Source: Methanothermobacter sp. (GTDB lineage: Archaea > Methanobacteriota > Methanobacteria > Methanobacteriales > Methanothermobacteraceae). Taken from it: DNA of 64,000 nt. A program made the position numbers and the translations under genes. The stretch spans positions 83,224-147,223 of the forward strand of contig NZ_JASFYG010000002.1 of NCBI RefSeq assembly GCF_030055435.1. The letters are read 5' to 3'. Positions 8,626 through 17,788 of this stretch are shown here, piece after piece. The notes under the pieces were generated by a model. The model was not told the origin of the DNA and made no database searches. It worked only from the letters and a program-made list of their open reading frames with translations. Position 1 is the stretch's first letter. Every line of letters begins with the position of its first letter.

Positions 8626-8686
8626 ATGGGTCTAGGCATGAAATCGGTGAGGCGCAGCACGGCGATATTTGAGTTCCTTTAGGTTA

Positions 8687-9037
8687 TCATGGCCTTATAT
8701 AGGCCCATCCATCGCACTGTTTTCTGACAATCTCACCTACACCCGAGGATACGGTATCAACACCATCAACAAGTTTCCCTGAGGTTATACCCAATGCCTT
8801 CAGGGTGTTGGAACAGGCAGCGAATCTGACACCATCATCAATGAGCTCATAGATCATATCTGAGTACTCCGAGTCCCTCATGAGGGCATTGACACCCTTT
8901 GAGTACGCCACAACCTCAATCTCAACATTCTGAATGTCTGCCATCAGGTTCCTCACATTGGCAAAAAGCAGCAAAACCCTCTCATCGTCATCCTCATCTA
9001 GGTGGAAGACTGCACGGTAAACCCTCTCATCATCCAT
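8687..9037 (-). CDS. DsrE-family sulfur-relay-like protein
   Basis: The protein (about 116 residues) has the DsrE/DsrF/YchN-like alpha/beta pattern: YRAVFHLDEDDDERVLLLFANVRN, VEIEVVAYSKGVNAL, then GVRFAACSNTLKALGI with one Cys at the position that carries persulfide in this family. The open frame begins at GTG 9046, but GGTGAT overlaps that codon and points to ATG 9037 or 9040. It lies 22 bases downstream of the SoxB-like gene on the same strand. A role in handling bound sulfur is inference from family and neighbour. Confidence 0.75.
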   Translation of the reverse strand: MDDERVYRAVFHLDEDDDERVLLLFANVRNLMADIQNVEIEVVAYSKGVNALMRDSEYSDMIYELIDDGVRFAACSNTLKALGITSGKLVDGVDTVSSGVGEIVRKQCDGWAYIRP

Positions 9038-9068
9038 CATGATCACCAGAGCTTTTGCTTGAAGACAA

Positions 9069-10493
9069 TCATACTGGTGTTATCCTCCCATCGAGTTCGG
9101 CATCAACAGGGCTGTTCTTCTCAACGTACTCCCTGAGGGCCTCAACGGCCCTTATGTCCATCTCCTCATGGTTGTCACCGTAACGTGATGGCACACCCTG
9201 ACTGGTTACATAGACTGCAGTGTAGGTTCTATCTGGATCAAGGGGTTTCCCATTCACGAATATCTTCTGTATCCGGCTACCGGGCGGGTTCTCTATCTTG
9301 AAGTAGATCTCAAGGCCCATGCACCTCTTGAGGTAGCCCCCCATCTGCCTGTAGGGGTCCCTGGAGAATGTGAGCTCAATGTTCTCCTCCATCATCTCCA
9401 GGATTTCCCTCCCCAGAAGTTCAACACGGGATACCGGGGGATTAACAGGGATCATGTTCCAGAGGTCCTCAACCCTGATATCCCCCGGGGGTACCGGGGC
9501 ACCGTAGCGCCATCCATTGGAGAATGCAAGTTCAGATTCACCAACACCCATTATCGCCTTGAGTAGAAGGTTGTCCATGGTTGACTCAAGTATGGTGTAC
9601 CTGTTGAGATGCGTCCTTGTTGAACCCACGGTGGCCTCAAGGTAGTCCCTGTCCACATCAGACGCCCTCATGACCAGCTCCTCAACATCCTCATTTGACG
9701 GACCTCTGACCCTTACAAGTTCGTGTTTGAATTTCCGGACACCACCATCAACCTCAAGGTCAAGGCGACCAATGAATGAGCCATGGCACCCTGACTGTAT
9801 TATGATGGTGTCATTGACAATGAAGGGCCTCTCGAGTCTGTTGTGGGTGTGGGCGCTAAGAAGCACGTCTATACCATCAACATCCGCTGCCAGCTGGCAC
9901 TCCTGGGGGAAACCCAGATGTGATATGACCACCACGAGGTCCACCCTCTCATCATCACGGAGCACCTCTATCCAGTAGGGGAGTTCATCACGTCCAAGGG
10001 TGAACTCAAGGCCCTCACTGAAGCGTGGGGGCATCACCTTATCCACTATATTGGATGCTATCCCCACAACCCCCACCTGGAGGTCACCCCTCTCCACTAT
10101 CTCATATGGTCTAAAGGCAAGGCGTTCTGTCCCCTCATGGTAGCAGTTTATTGCAAGAACAGGATGATTCAGTTTTTCCGCTACTTCCATGAATCTTTTG
10201 GGTCCATAGGCGAACTCCCAATGGGCAGTCATGGCATCAAAGCGCATTTCATTGAGTATGGGAACGAGGGCCGCACCCTCGCTCTTCACGGCATGGTATG
10301 TGCCGTGTATGGTGTCACCACAGTCAAATAGTAGTGTTGGTCCCTCTTCACGTATACCAGCCACAAGGCCCGCTATGTGGTGGTAGCCCCCCAGGGTCTC
10401 ATACCTTATATTTCTGCCCTCCCAGAAGAGTTCCGGGTGGGGTTTCAGGTATCCGTGGGTGTCATTCACCTGCACGATGCACAGTTCACTCAA
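9069..10493 (-). CDS. SoxB/5'-nucleotidase-like metallophosphoesterase
   Basis: The 474-residue protein has the two-domain 5'-nucleotidase layout. N-terminal metal motifs: VNDTHGY (Asp/His), DCGDT, AHWEFAYG, VVISHLGFP and SAHTH. The HWEFxYG form replaces the common GNHEFD and is, as I recall, characteristic of SoxB-like members. The C-terminal nucleotidase domain includes NGWRYGAP and DLWNMIPVNPP. No signal peptide, unlike secreted nucleotidases or SoxB, so it should be cytoplasmic. The start is TTG 10493 after a GGGGGG stretch. It is co-oriented with HAD and DsrE-like genes. It could be a nucleotidase, UDP-sugar hydrolase or a thiol-S-sulfonate hydrolase. Confidence 0.8.
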   Translation of the reverse strand: MSELCIVQVNDTHGYLKPHPELFWEGRNIRYETLGGYHHIAGLVAGIREEGPTLLFDCGDTIHGTYHAVKSEGAALVPILNEMRFDAMTAHWEFAYGPKRFMEVAEKLNHPVLAINCYHEGTERLAFRPYEIVERGDLQVGVVGIASNIVDKVMPPRFSEGLEFTLGRDELPYWIEVLRDDERVDLVVVISHLGFPQECQLAADVDGIDVLLSAHTHNRLERPFIVNDTIIIQSGCHGSFIGRLDLEVDGGVRKFKHELVRVRGPSNEDVEELVMRASDVDRDYLEATVGSTRTHLNRYTILESTMDNLLLKAIMGVGESELAFSNGWRYGAPVPPGDIRVEDLWNMIPVNPPVSRVELLGREILEMMEENIELTFSRDPYRQMGGYLKRCMGLEIYFKIENPPGSRIQKIFVNGKPLDPDRTYTAVYVTSQGVPSRYGDNHEEMDIRAVEALREYVEKNSPVDAELDGRITPV

Positions 10494-10511
10494 TATAAAC
10501 CCCCCATATTT

Positions 10512-10562
10512 CAGAATTCTATATTCGGAACCTAGAACCTTAGAATTCTATATCCAGAACCT
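10512..10562. repeat. Tandem 21-bp imperfect repeat at the HAD gene end
   Basis: AGAATTCTATAT-(T/C)-C-(G/A)-GAACCT occurs at about 10513-10533 and 10542-10562, period 29, with two mismatches. The second copy contains the stop codon and last codons of the HAD gene; the first lies in the spacer before the SoxB-like gene. It looks like a local duplication. Confidence 0.7.
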
Positions 10563-11331
10563 CCCTTATGTTATCAACAACGTAGTCGGCAGCCTCAATC
10601 AGTCTCTGAGGCACAGGTTCCCTCTGCTGGAGTGTTAAAACTCCCACATCAGCTTCCCTCAATGCAAGGATATCGTTGAGGCCGTTACCCACCATCATGA
10701 CGCTGCTGTACCTTCTCTTCAGCTCCTGGATTATCTCTGCCTTCCTCTCGGTGTCGGCGGTGTCAAAGACGTTCTCCTGGGGTATCCTGATGATCCTTGC
10801 AAGTTCCCTCAGTGATCCCCGGCGGTCTCCAGATGCAATGTACATGTGGATGTTTCTCTTCCTGAGTTCATCCACAACATCCGGGACCTCAGGGAAGAGC
10901 TTTCCACCTGCGGTTATTGTGAAGTCAACCATGTTCCTGTCAATGTTGACTATGAAGCCGGATCCACTGCATATCTGTATGTTGTAGTCCTTCCTGGAAA
11001 CGGCATCTATGGTGTCCTGTATGTCCCTGACAGTTGCAGGGTCATCCCTGAGTATATCCATGATCTCATCGGAGGTAACCGCGGTATTGGCGTAGCTGAC
11101 ATCGAAGTCTATGCGGTTCCTCTTTATGAACTCATATATGGTCTGCTGGGGTTTTGCGTTTACAATACAGGTTGCGGGATCGGTCTGAAGCACAACGAGA
11201 GCCCTTCTATCCCTGTAATCCACTATATCAAGTGAATTCATCCTGTCACATATTTTACCGGTTTTAAGATTCTTAAGGGCCCTGTACCTTCTTATAAGTG
11301 TCCCTGAGTTATCAAAAACAGCTGCCTTCAT
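10540..11331 (-). CDS. HAD-superfamily phosphatase, soluble P-type-ATPase-like
   Basis: It starts with the HAD motif KAAVFDNSGTLI (nucleophile Asp, with Ser in the place of the second motif position as DxSGT). Later motifs are IASGDRR (motif II Ser), Lys in RKAEIIQELK, and VGNGLNDILALREADVGV (motif IV), arranged as in the P-domain of P-type ATPases but with no membrane segments. Methanogens encode such soluble relatives (MJ0968-like). The frame opens at 11352; I prefer ATG 11331 because the catalytic strand then begins immediately, although neither start has a clear ribosome site. The substrate is unknown. Confidence 0.78.
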   Translation of the reverse strand: MKAAVFDNSGTLIRRYRALKNLKTGKICDRMNSLDIVDYRDRRALVVLQTDPATCIVNAKPQQTIYEFIKRNRIDFDVSYANTAVTSDEIMDILRDDPATVRDIQDTIDAVSRKDYNIQICSGSGFIVNIDRNMVDFTITAGGKLFPEVPDVVDELRKRNIHMYIASGDRRGSLRELARIIRIPQENVFDTADTERKAEIIQELKRRYSSVMMVGNGLNDILALREADVGVLTLQQREPVPQRLIEAADYVVDNIREVLDIEF

Positions 11332-11380
11332 CAATACTACTATGCATTTCATGGTATTAATGATTTGATGCGTGATTGTA

Positions 11381-11998
11381 TTATATCCCAGTTAAAACAT
11401 TCACAAGGAAGTAGGCTCCCACCATAATCAGAAATCCGTTACATACTACCATAACGGCCCTGTAGACCTTTCCAGACGTATCGAATGCCCCTCTGGATGA
11501 TAGAAATGATACCAGGCTGTACCAGGCCAGATCGGATGACCAGTGACCCACAAGAAAACCTGCAAGTCCAGCAGCACCTGCGAGTTCAAGTCCACTGTAC
11601 ATGAGGGCGGCCCCAACAGCACCCCACCATATAAAGAAGTAGGGGTTGGAAAAACTTATCACTGCTCCCCTTAGGACAGATCCCCCTGCTGGAATATTCC
11701 TGGATGAATTGTCCCCGGACCTCAGACCCCTTATACCGGTCCAGATGAGGACGGAGCCACCTGCAATCCCAATGAATGAGGATGCGGACTCTGATGAGAG
11801 AAGGTAGCCCATACCCATGAATATTAGGACAACCAGGATTACCTCACCCAGGATGTGGCCGGTGACAAGGAGGGGCCCTGCCCTGAAACCCCCCTGAATG
11901 GAGTCCGAGACCGTGACAGTGAGAAGGGGGCCCGGGGCCATTGCCCCTGAGAGGCCTATGATGAAGGATGTTACGGTAAATAGGATGACACTGAGCAT
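11381..11998 (-). CDS. LysE-family exporter
   Basis: The 205-residue membrane protein has about six hydrophobic helices. The N-terminal segment FIIGLSGAMAPGPLLTVTVSD is the LysE/RhtB hallmark (A-x-x-PGP), and ISFSNPYFFIWWGAVG matches the second family signature. It should export an amino acid or similar small molecule; the substrate cannot be told. It precedes the HAD gene and follows a small gene in a minus-strand run. Confidence 0.85.
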   Translation of the reverse strand: MLSVILFTVTSFIIGLSGAMAPGPLLTVTVSDSIQGGFRAGPLLVTGHILGEVILVVLIFMGMGYLLSSESASSFIGIAGGSVLIWTGIRGLRSGDNSSRNIPAGGSVLRGAVISFSNPYFFIWWGAVGAALMYSGLELAGAAGLAGFLVGHWSSDLAWYSLVSFLSSRGAFDTSGKVYRAVMVVCNGFLIMVGAYFLVNVLTGI

Positions 11999-12007
11999 TC
12001 TTCCAGC

Positions 12008-12172
12008 CTAATTGTACCTGTTAAGTATCTTCATGATCTCAGTGAGGTGACGGTCAATCTCCTCTATCTCATCCTTCCTGAGGGCCCGGGTCCTCCCGAG
12101 TATCCTTATCCTCTCGAACACATGGTCCATCCTTACGAGGAGTTCATGCATTGATGTCCTGGTGGGGTACAT
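12008..12172 (-). CDS. Small helical hypothetical protein
   Basis: A 54-residue protein if it starts at ATG 12172 (GGAG site upstream); the frame opens at 12220, but a CTATATA box there (about 12213-12219) suggests the promoter lies inside the longer frame. The sequence is charged and helical (ELLVRMDHVFERIRILGRTR followed by KDEIEEIDRHLTEIMKILNR), perhaps a short coiled coil. No family recognised. It lies 9 bases before the LysE gene on the same strand. Confidence 0.55.
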   Translation of the reverse strand: MYPTRTSMHELLVRMDHVFERIRILGRTRALRKDEIEEIDRHLTEIMKILNRYN

Positions 12173-12281
12173 GATATCACAGCTCCGGTAACTAACTGTG
12201 TTCACCATCCTATATAGCATCTTTTCCTGGGGACAGTGAATTGGACTAAACCCTGCGGATCAGAATTTTATACCATCGTCT

Positions 12282-13274
12282 TCAACCCTGCAGGTCAACC
12301 TCCAGGCCCTTACCTGACTCAGCGGCCCTCTCATAGACCATCCATGCGGTTGTAACGTCCTGCAGTGAGAGTCCGGTTGAATCAAATACTGTTATATCCT
12401 CAACTGATCTTCTGCCCTCAATTTTACCTGTTATCACATCCCCTATTGTTCCCTGGAGGTCCTCCTCTGTGATAAGGCCCTCACCGAGGGGTACGTTTAT
12501 CTCTCCACTGTGGGATGCCTGTTCCCAGTTGTCATAGAAGACCCGCCCCCTTTTGAGTATGAGGGGGTCCAGTTCCTGCTTTCCAGGGGCATCCGCCCCC
12601 ATGGCACATATGTGTGTCCCTGGTGTTATCCAGTCAGCCTTCACCAGGGGCTTCCTTGAGGGGGTGGCAGTTACAACTATGTCCCTCCCCTCCACAGCCT
12701 CCCTGATATCCCGGGCAGGTTTGACCCTGAACCCATAGACCTCAGAGGCTTTCCTTGCGAATTTCTCTCGCTGGGATGGTGTCCTGCAGTAAACATAGGC
12801 CTCCTCAAGGTCTGCTACCCTGCTGATGGCCATGAGCTGTGTCCAGGCCTGTCTCCCGGCACCCACCATCCCCAGTGTTGAGGCCTCCCGATCTGCAAGG
12901 TACTTCACGGAGACCCCGCCGGCTGCCCCGGTCCTCATATCGGTTATATATGTTCCATCCATGAGTGCAAGGGGGAACCCGGTCCTTGGATCGACAAGCT
13001 CTATGACAGCCATGACCGTCGGGAGGGAATGTTCACGGGGATTTGAGGGGTGGACATTCACGCACTTAACACCCGCCATTTCAAGTTCCTCAAGGTAGGA
13101 GGGCATCACCCTGAGGTCCCCATCGTATTTCCTGAAGAATAGGTACATCTTGGGGGGCATCTGGACACGGCCAAGGGCATCCTGGACAAAGGCGTTCTCA
13201 ACGGCCTTCAGGCAGTCATCCATGGTCAGAAGACTCTCAACATCACTTTTTTTGAGTATAATGGTTTTCTCCAT
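12282..13274 (-). CDS. ala: Alanine dehydrogenase / ornithine cyclodeaminase family
   Basis: About 330 residues, usual length for the mu-crystallin family. Visible features: MPPKMYLFFRKYDGDLRVMPSY with substrate-binding Arg/Lys, DGTYITDMRTGAAGGVSVKYL, and the Rossmann loop LGMVGAGRQAWTQL. The HPSNP stretch after GVKCVNVH resembles archaeal alanine dehydrogenase more than ornithine cyclodeaminase. It would interconvert alanine and pyruvate with NAD(H) and ammonia. The frame opens at 13295, but AGGGTGAAGTG puts the start at ATG 13274. It is transcribed divergently from gatA across a spacer of about 180 bases. Confidence 0.75.
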   Translation of the reverse strand: MEKTIILKKSDVESLLTMDDCLKAVENAFVQDALGRVQMPPKMYLFFRKYDGDLRVMPSYLEELEMAGVKCVNVHPSNPREHSLPTVMAVIELVDPRTGFPLALMDGTYITDMRTGAAGGVSVKYLADREASTLGMVGAGRQAWTQLMAISRVADLEEAYVYCRTPSQREKFARKASEVYGFRVKPARDIREAVEGRDIVVTATPSRKPLVKADWITPGTHICAMGADAPGKQELDPLILKRGRVFYDNWEQASHSGEINVPLGEGLITEEDLQGTIGDVITGKIEGRRSVEDITVFDSTGLSLQDVTTAWMVYERAAESGKGLEVDLQG

Positions 13275-13479
13275 CACTTCACCCTTTCCATCCATTCCAT
13301 ATTCTAGATCTTGGTCATCTTCACATTTATTAATGTTGAAAATGAAATTAAACCCAGATAGGAGGGTGACCAGGCACCTGCAGATACCTCAGGATAACCA
13401 TCATGGGAAGCCAGGGGCCCTCACATGCAGGTCTTCAGGATAACCGGTTTACTCAATGATAGGATACGGGTGTTTGGAA

Positions 13480-14835
13480 ATGGAAATCATGGATAAGGTT
13501 GAAATGATTAAGGATCATGGCATGACCGCATCAGAGAACCTTGAAAGGTTCATCAGGACAATAAGGGCAAAAAATGATGACATAAACGCATTTATAGAGG
13601 TCAGGGAGGAGGAGGCCTTCCAGAGGGCTGAGGAGATAGACTCAAGGATAGCCTCCGGCGAGAGGACAGGTAGACTCGCGGGCCTGGTTATAGGTGTTAA
13701 GAGCAACATCAACGTGGAGGGATTCACGGTATCCGCAGCGTCCAGGACCCTTGAGAACTACACTGGAAGCTACGATGCAACCGTCATAAGGCGCATAAAG
13801 GAAGAGGACGGGATAATAGTCGGCATGACCAATATGGACGAATTCGCAGCAGGGAGTTCAACAGAGACCTCATTCTTTGGCCCCACAGACAACCCCTCTG
13901 CACCTGGAAGGATACCCGGTGGTTCCAGTGGGGGAAGCGCCGCTGCCGTTGCAGCCGGGATGTGCGACATTGCACTGGGATCAGATACCGGGGGATCCAT
14001 AAGGAACCCGGCCTCCCACTGTGGGGTCATGGGGTTCAAGCCAACCTATGGGTTGGTTTCAAGGCAGGGGCTCCTTGACCTTGCCATGAGCTTCGACCAG
14101 ATAGGGCCCCTTGCAGCTGACGTATCCGGCCTTCAGCTGACCCTTGAGGTGATATCAGGCCATGACCCCACCGACCCAACAACCATTTCAGAGGACCAGG
14201 AACTCAGCGTGGATCGGGAACTGAAGGATATGCGCTTCGGTGTTGTGAAGGAGTTTCTTGAGGTCACCGATGACTCGATAGATGCTGCCATCCAGGGGAA
14301 ACTTGACCTGATAGGGGATGAGGGGGCTGAGATAGTGGAACTTGATTTCAGTTATATTGACCTCTGCCTCCCAACCTATTACCTCATAAACTATGTTGAA
14401 TTCTTCTCAGCCACGAGGAAGTACGATGGCAGGAAGTATGGCCACAGGATAGAGGATGTATGCGGCCCTGAGGTGCTCAGGAGGATACACATGGGCTCCT
14501 ACATCAGCCAGAAGGAACTATCTGGTAAATACTACAGGAGGGCCCTCCAGGCAAGGTCACTCATAAGGAGGGAGATAGAGGGGCTCCTGAAGAACGTGGA
14601 CATAATACTGGGCCCTACAGTTCCGAAACTACCCCACAGGCTTGGAGAGGAACTTGAACCAATGGAGATGTATGCATACGATGTCCTCACGGTCATAGCC
14701 AACCTTGCAGGTATCCCCGCTGCAAGCATGCCTGCGGGTGACGTGGATGGGGTTCCTGTGGGTCTGCAGCTACAGGCAAAGCCAGGGGATGATGGAATGA
14801 TACTCTCTGCAATGAGGGGTATAGCCTCCCTTTAG
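13480..14835 (+). CDS. gatA: Asp-tRNA(Asn)/Glu-tRNA(Gln) amidotransferase subunit A
   Basis: An amidase-signature protein with the full Ser-cisSer-Lys triad: Lys in VIGVKSNINVEG, GGSSGGSAAAVAAG, and the nucleophile region GSDTGGSIRNPAS. Length (about 451) is slightly short for GatA but normal in archaea. It releases ammonia from glutamine for the GatCAB complex; in archaea that use GatDE for Gln, GatCAB mainly makes Asn-tRNA. gatB and gatC are not in the window. Starts at 13456 and 13480 are both possible; neither has a strong ribosome site. Confidence 0.9.
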   Translation: MEIMDKVEMIKDHGMTASENLERFIRTIRAKNDDINAFIEVREEEAFQRAEEIDSRIASGERTGRLAGLVIGVKSNINVEGFTVSAASRTLENYTGSYDATVIRRIKEEDGIIVGMTNMDEFAAGSSTETSFFGPTDNPSAPGRIPGGSSGGSAAAVAAGMCDIALGSDTGGSIRNPASHCGVMGFKPTYGLVSRQGLLDLAMSFDQIGPLAADVSGLQLTLEVISGHDPTDPTTISEDQELSVDRELKDMRFGVVKEFLEVTDDSIDAAIQGKLDLIGDEGAEIVELDFSYIDLCLPTYYLINYVEFFSATRKYDGRKYGHRIEDVCGPEVLRRIHMGSYISQKELSGKYYRRALQARSLIRREIEGLLKNVDIILGPTVPKLPHRLGEELEPMEMYAYDVLTVIANLAGIPAASMPAGDVDGVPVGLQLQAKPGDDGMILSAMRGIASL

Positions 14836-14846
14836 AGTGAGTTTAC

Positions 14847-16316
14847 ATGAGGATTGGACTCGCCTACCTGAGGGGCTCTGTACCGGCCTTTGAGGATTTT
14901 GGATTTCTACCCACCGACCTGGTTAAGGAGAATGGCCTCGTGAATGGTGAGAGGGCCCACAGGGTCCTGGATGGCATCATAATACCCGGTGGGAGCATAG
15001 TTGAGTCGGGGAGTCTATCAGAGGACCTTGCATCAGAGATAAGGAGGATGGCGGCTGAGGGAAAATTTGTCCTCGGCATCTGCTCAGGGTTCCAGGCACT
15101 GGCAGAGAGGACGGATATAGGGAGAAAATCGCCCTGCCCCATATACAGGGAGGGGCTGGGGCTCCTGAATGTATCATTCCACCCAATGATAAGTAACGAT
15201 CGTGTGGAGGCCCTTATCACTGGCGAATCGTTTCTCACCTCAGGTTTAACCGGTGAGAGGGTAACCGGTTTTCACTGCCACACCTACGGTGAGATAAGGG
15301 GGGATGCGCCTGAGATAATGCGCTCCATAATAAGGAGGGCTGATTACAGGGACAGGAGGCTTGAGGTAACCTCGGGCGTCTGCAGTGACGATGGAAACGT
15401 CGCAGGCACCATGGTCCACGGGGCACTTGATGAGAACCCCGCCCTTGTGGAGAACATACTGGAGTTTCTGGGCGCCGGTGAGGATGCAAGGGAGAGGATA
15501 CTGGAGAAGAACAGGGAACTCAGAAAAACCCTCAGATCAGAGATTGGCGTGGACACAGGCATAAACGTTGAAGAAAGAGGAAGGGAGACCAGGAAGACCC
15601 CCCTGGCCATCATGATAGCATCCACAGGCTCGGATGCAGGAAAAACCTTCATAGTCACCGGCCTTGCAGGGGCCCTAAGGAGGCGGGGTCTCAGGGTGGG
15701 GGTCATGAAGGTGGGCCCTGATGTGAGGGACATAGTACCGGCCCTCTACCTCATAAAGGAGCCGATGGAGGAACACTCCTCCATAAGGATAGGGCACCTG
15801 GGCTGGATGGACCTTGAGGATGCCCTGGAATCGGTGAGGGGAAGGTATGATATAATACTGATCGAGGGTGTTATGAGCATATTAACAGGGCTCCTCAATG
15901 AAACCGTACCCTACTCAGGGGCCGAAATCGCTCTTGCAGCTGGGATACCTGTCATAATGGTGGCCGGCTGCAGCAGGGGCGGGGTGGAGTCCGCGGCCGT
16001 TGACCTGGAAGCCCATATAAGTGTCCTTGAGAAACTTGGGGTTGAGGTCCCCCATGCCATACTCAACAGGGTCTATGACATGGATATATTTGAGAGGGCC
16101 TCAGGGGGGAGGTACCTGGCTCTGCCCCGGGTTAAGATGAGCATGAGGGGCGGCACACCTGAGGTTGAGATAAAACTTGAGGACTTCTGCATGAGGGCCA
16201 TGGAGGCTGTTGAGGAAAACCTTGATGTGGATCTTCTTATATCTGAAGCAGCAGAACCGGAATTCAGGGGATACACTGACCTTGAGGAGATAATGAGAAG
16301 ATTCAGAAAAAATTAG
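14847..16316 (+). CDS. Glutaminase / P-loop amidotransferase fusion, CobB-CobQ-like
   Basis: Residues 1-200 look like a class I glutaminase: IIPGGSIVESG, the nucleophile elbow GICSGFQAL (Cys about 80) and a terminal His-Gly (TMVHGALDEN). Residues 245-489 look like a dethiobiotin-synthetase/CobQ-type P-loop domain: IASTGSDAGKTFIVTGLAGAL, VGVMKVGPDVRD, and IILIEGVMSIL. Cobyrinate/cobyrate synthases have these domains in the opposite order (P-loop first). The substrate is thus uncertain; an acid in a cofactor pathway amidated with glutamine nitrogen is likely. The gene starts 11 bases after gatA and ends at a shared bidirectional terminator. Confidence 0.75.
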   Translation: MRIGLAYLRGSVPAFEDFGFLPTDLVKENGLVNGERAHRVLDGIIIPGGSIVESGSLSEDLASEIRRMAAEGKFVLGICSGFQALAERTDIGRKSPCPIYREGLGLLNVSFHPMISNDRVEALITGESFLTSGLTGERVTGFHCHTYGEIRGDAPEIMRSIIRRADYRDRRLEVTSGVCSDDGNVAGTMVHGALDENPALVENILEFLGAGEDARERILEKNRELRKTLRSEIGVDTGINVEERGRETRKTPLAIMIASTGSDAGKTFIVTGLAGALRRRGLRVGVMKVGPDVRDIVPALYLIKEPMEEHSSIRIGHLGWMDLEDALESVRGRYDIILIEGVMSILTGLLNETVPYSGAEIALAAGIPVIMVAGCSRGGVESAAVDLEAHISVLEKLGVEVPHAILNRVYDMDIFERASGGRYLALPRVKMSMRGGTPEVEIKLEDFCMRAMEAVEENLDVDLLISEAAEPEFRGYTDLEEIMRRFRKN

Positions 16317-16318
16317 GT

Positions 16319-16341
16319 TATTTTTTAGGTGATAAAAAATA
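16319..16341. terminator. Bidirectional terminator between convergent genes
   Basis: TATTTTTTA and TAAAAAATA form a perfect 9-bp stem around a GGTGA loop. It sits in the 30-base gap between the glutaminase fusion (plus) and the KaiC-like gene (minus) and gives a T run on either strand. Confidence 0.65.
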
Positions 16342-16346
16342 GGGGG

Positions 16347-17075
16347 TTAAATTTCAAGATCCTCCTCAGGGATCTCCTCCCCCTCTGTTATTGTTATACC
16401 CTCCTCTCCACCTATCTCATAGGTGAGGAACTGTAGGGGCGTCTTGGTGCTTCTCATCTTAACTATGTCCATTATACGCTCCCTTCGACCTGTGTAGGGG
16501 TTCTCCCTTCTGCCGAGCTTTATGGCACCATAGACCGAGAAGAGGGCGATTTCATTGAATTCCTTGGAGGTGGCGCTGTCAAGTATGATAACAGAGGTTA
16601 TACCCCTCTGCTTGAGCTCATATACCAGGAGATCAAACTGGTTCCTGAACTCATATGGTGTTAACTTGGCTGTGTAGCCCCCCAGACTGTCTATCACAAC
16701 CACCTCAGCCTCAGGGGGGATGTCATGTATTATCTTGGTGAAGTTGCCCTTCATTGGGTCCATGTCCATGCTGAGCTCGGCCTCTGTTATCCTGGCCCTT
16801 ATACCGGTCAGTTCTATGAAGTTGAGGAGTCCCCTCTCCTCAAGTTCCTGGGTGTTCCAGCCAAAGGAGTTTGCCTGGATGTGGAGGTCGTTGGCGTCCT
16901 CCTCGGCTGTAATATAGACCGTGTTGTATCCCTCCATGCAGCTGCTTATTGCAAAACGCAATCCAAAGATTGTCTTCCCGCATCCAGGCTCCCCGGTTAT
17001 GAGGACGGACCTACCCATGGGGAAGCCGCCTATTGTGTCATCAAGTCCACTGATACCTATCTTCAGCCTCTCCAT
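16347..17075 (-). CDS. KaiC/RadA-like ATPase
   Basis: A single RecA-type domain of about 242 residues: [20 protein letters not shown], Walker A GEPGCGKT, Walker [10 protein letters not shown], and ITSVIILDS. This matches archaeal KaiC-domain (GvpD/RadA-like) proteins, whose roles are mainly regulatory or unknown. The frame opens at 17114, but GAGGTG before ATG 17075 gives the expected start and avoids a long overlap with ribB. The last gene of the sepS-ribK-ribB unit, 10 bases after ribB. Confidence 0.8.
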   Translation of the reverse strand: MERLKIGISGLDDTIGGFPMGRSVLITGEPGCGKTIFGLRFAISSCMEGYNTVYITAEEDANDLHIQANSFGWNTQELEERGLLNFIELTGIRARITEAELSMDMDPMKGNFTKIIHDIPPEAEVVVIDSLGGYTAKLTPYEFRNQFDLLVYELKQRGITSVIILDSATSKEFNEIALFSVYGAIKLGRRENPYTGRRERIMDIVKMRSTKTPLQFLTYEIGGEEGITITEGEEIPEEDLEI

Positions 17076-17085
17076 AAGAACACCT

Positions 17086-17760
17086 CTAAGATCTGAATTC
17101 CATGTATGATTCAATTAGATCTGCTCCGCTCATGAATATGAGGTCGTGTTCCTCAGCATATTTCATGGCATCATCCGTTGAAAGCGCATTACCGGTCCTA
17201 TCATCCATCATCTCACAGCAGACCGCAACTCCCTCAAGCCCGGCCATCTCCATGAGTGCTATGCTCATCTCGGTGTGACCCCTCCTCCTGGTCACATGGC
17301 CATCGGCGGCCCTCAGGAGGGTGACATGGCCTGGTGACCTGAAAAGATCCCCAAACTCATGGTGTTTTTTGTTTTTACAGAGCTCTGCAAGCTCTCTTAT
17401 AGTTAGGGCCCTGTCATTGTCAGTTATTCCTGTAAATGTCCTTCGGTGGTTCACTGTTATGGAGAACGCCGACTTTTCATCGTAGGGTATATCGTGGGGT
17501 GATAACCTGCTGAGTACGGGGTAGCGGCCTGAGGCCTCATTCATTATATCGGTCATGTAGGGTATACCGAGACTTTCTGAGTTCTCCCAGGATACCGGTA
17601 CACATATGAGGCCACCTGCATCGTTCCTCATGACCCTGATATGATCAGGGGTTGTTTTTTCAGCAGCAACAATCATATCTGTTTCCCGTTCACGGTTGTC
17701 GGCGTCGAATACAAGGACCATTTCTCCCTTTCTGAGTGCTTTAAGGGCTTCCTGGATCAT
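17086..17760 (-). CDS. ribB: 3,4-dihydroxy-2-butanone-4-phosphate synthase
   Basis: Converts ribulose 5-phosphate to the four-carbon precursor of riboflavin plus formate. Family motifs are intact: [20 protein letters not shown] (acidic active-site loop), [12 protein letters not shown], and [27 protein letters not shown]. Single-domain, without the GTP cyclohydrolase II half found in many bacteria, as usual in archaea. The frame opens at 17784; ATG 17760 follows GTGAT and gives the normal N-terminus ([14 protein letters not shown]). It follows ribK, the next flavin gene, by 28 bases. Confidence 0.92.
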   Translation of the reverse strand: MIQEALKALRKGEMVLVFDADNRERETDMIVAAEKTTPDHIRVMRNDAGGLICVPVSWENSESLGIPYMTDIMNEASGRYPVLSRLSPHDIPYDEKSAFSITVNHRRTFTGITDNDRALTIRELAELCKNKKHHEFGDLFRSPGHVTLLRAADGHVTRRRGHTEMSIALMEMAGLEGVAVCCEMMDDRTGNALSTDDAMKYAEEHDLIFMSGADLIESYMEFRS

Positions 17761-17788
17761 ATGATCACGACTCTGTTGTATCACTCAA

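Noticed and set aside
8077-8672. Two short intact genes (87 and 65 residues)
   Set aside because: Both open frames are pieces of one TMEM175-like protein visible only by changing frames.
14847-16316. Cobyrinate a,c-diamide synthase (cbiA/cfbB) as a firm name
   Set aside because: The glutaminase and P-loop domains are in the opposite order, so orthology is doubtful.
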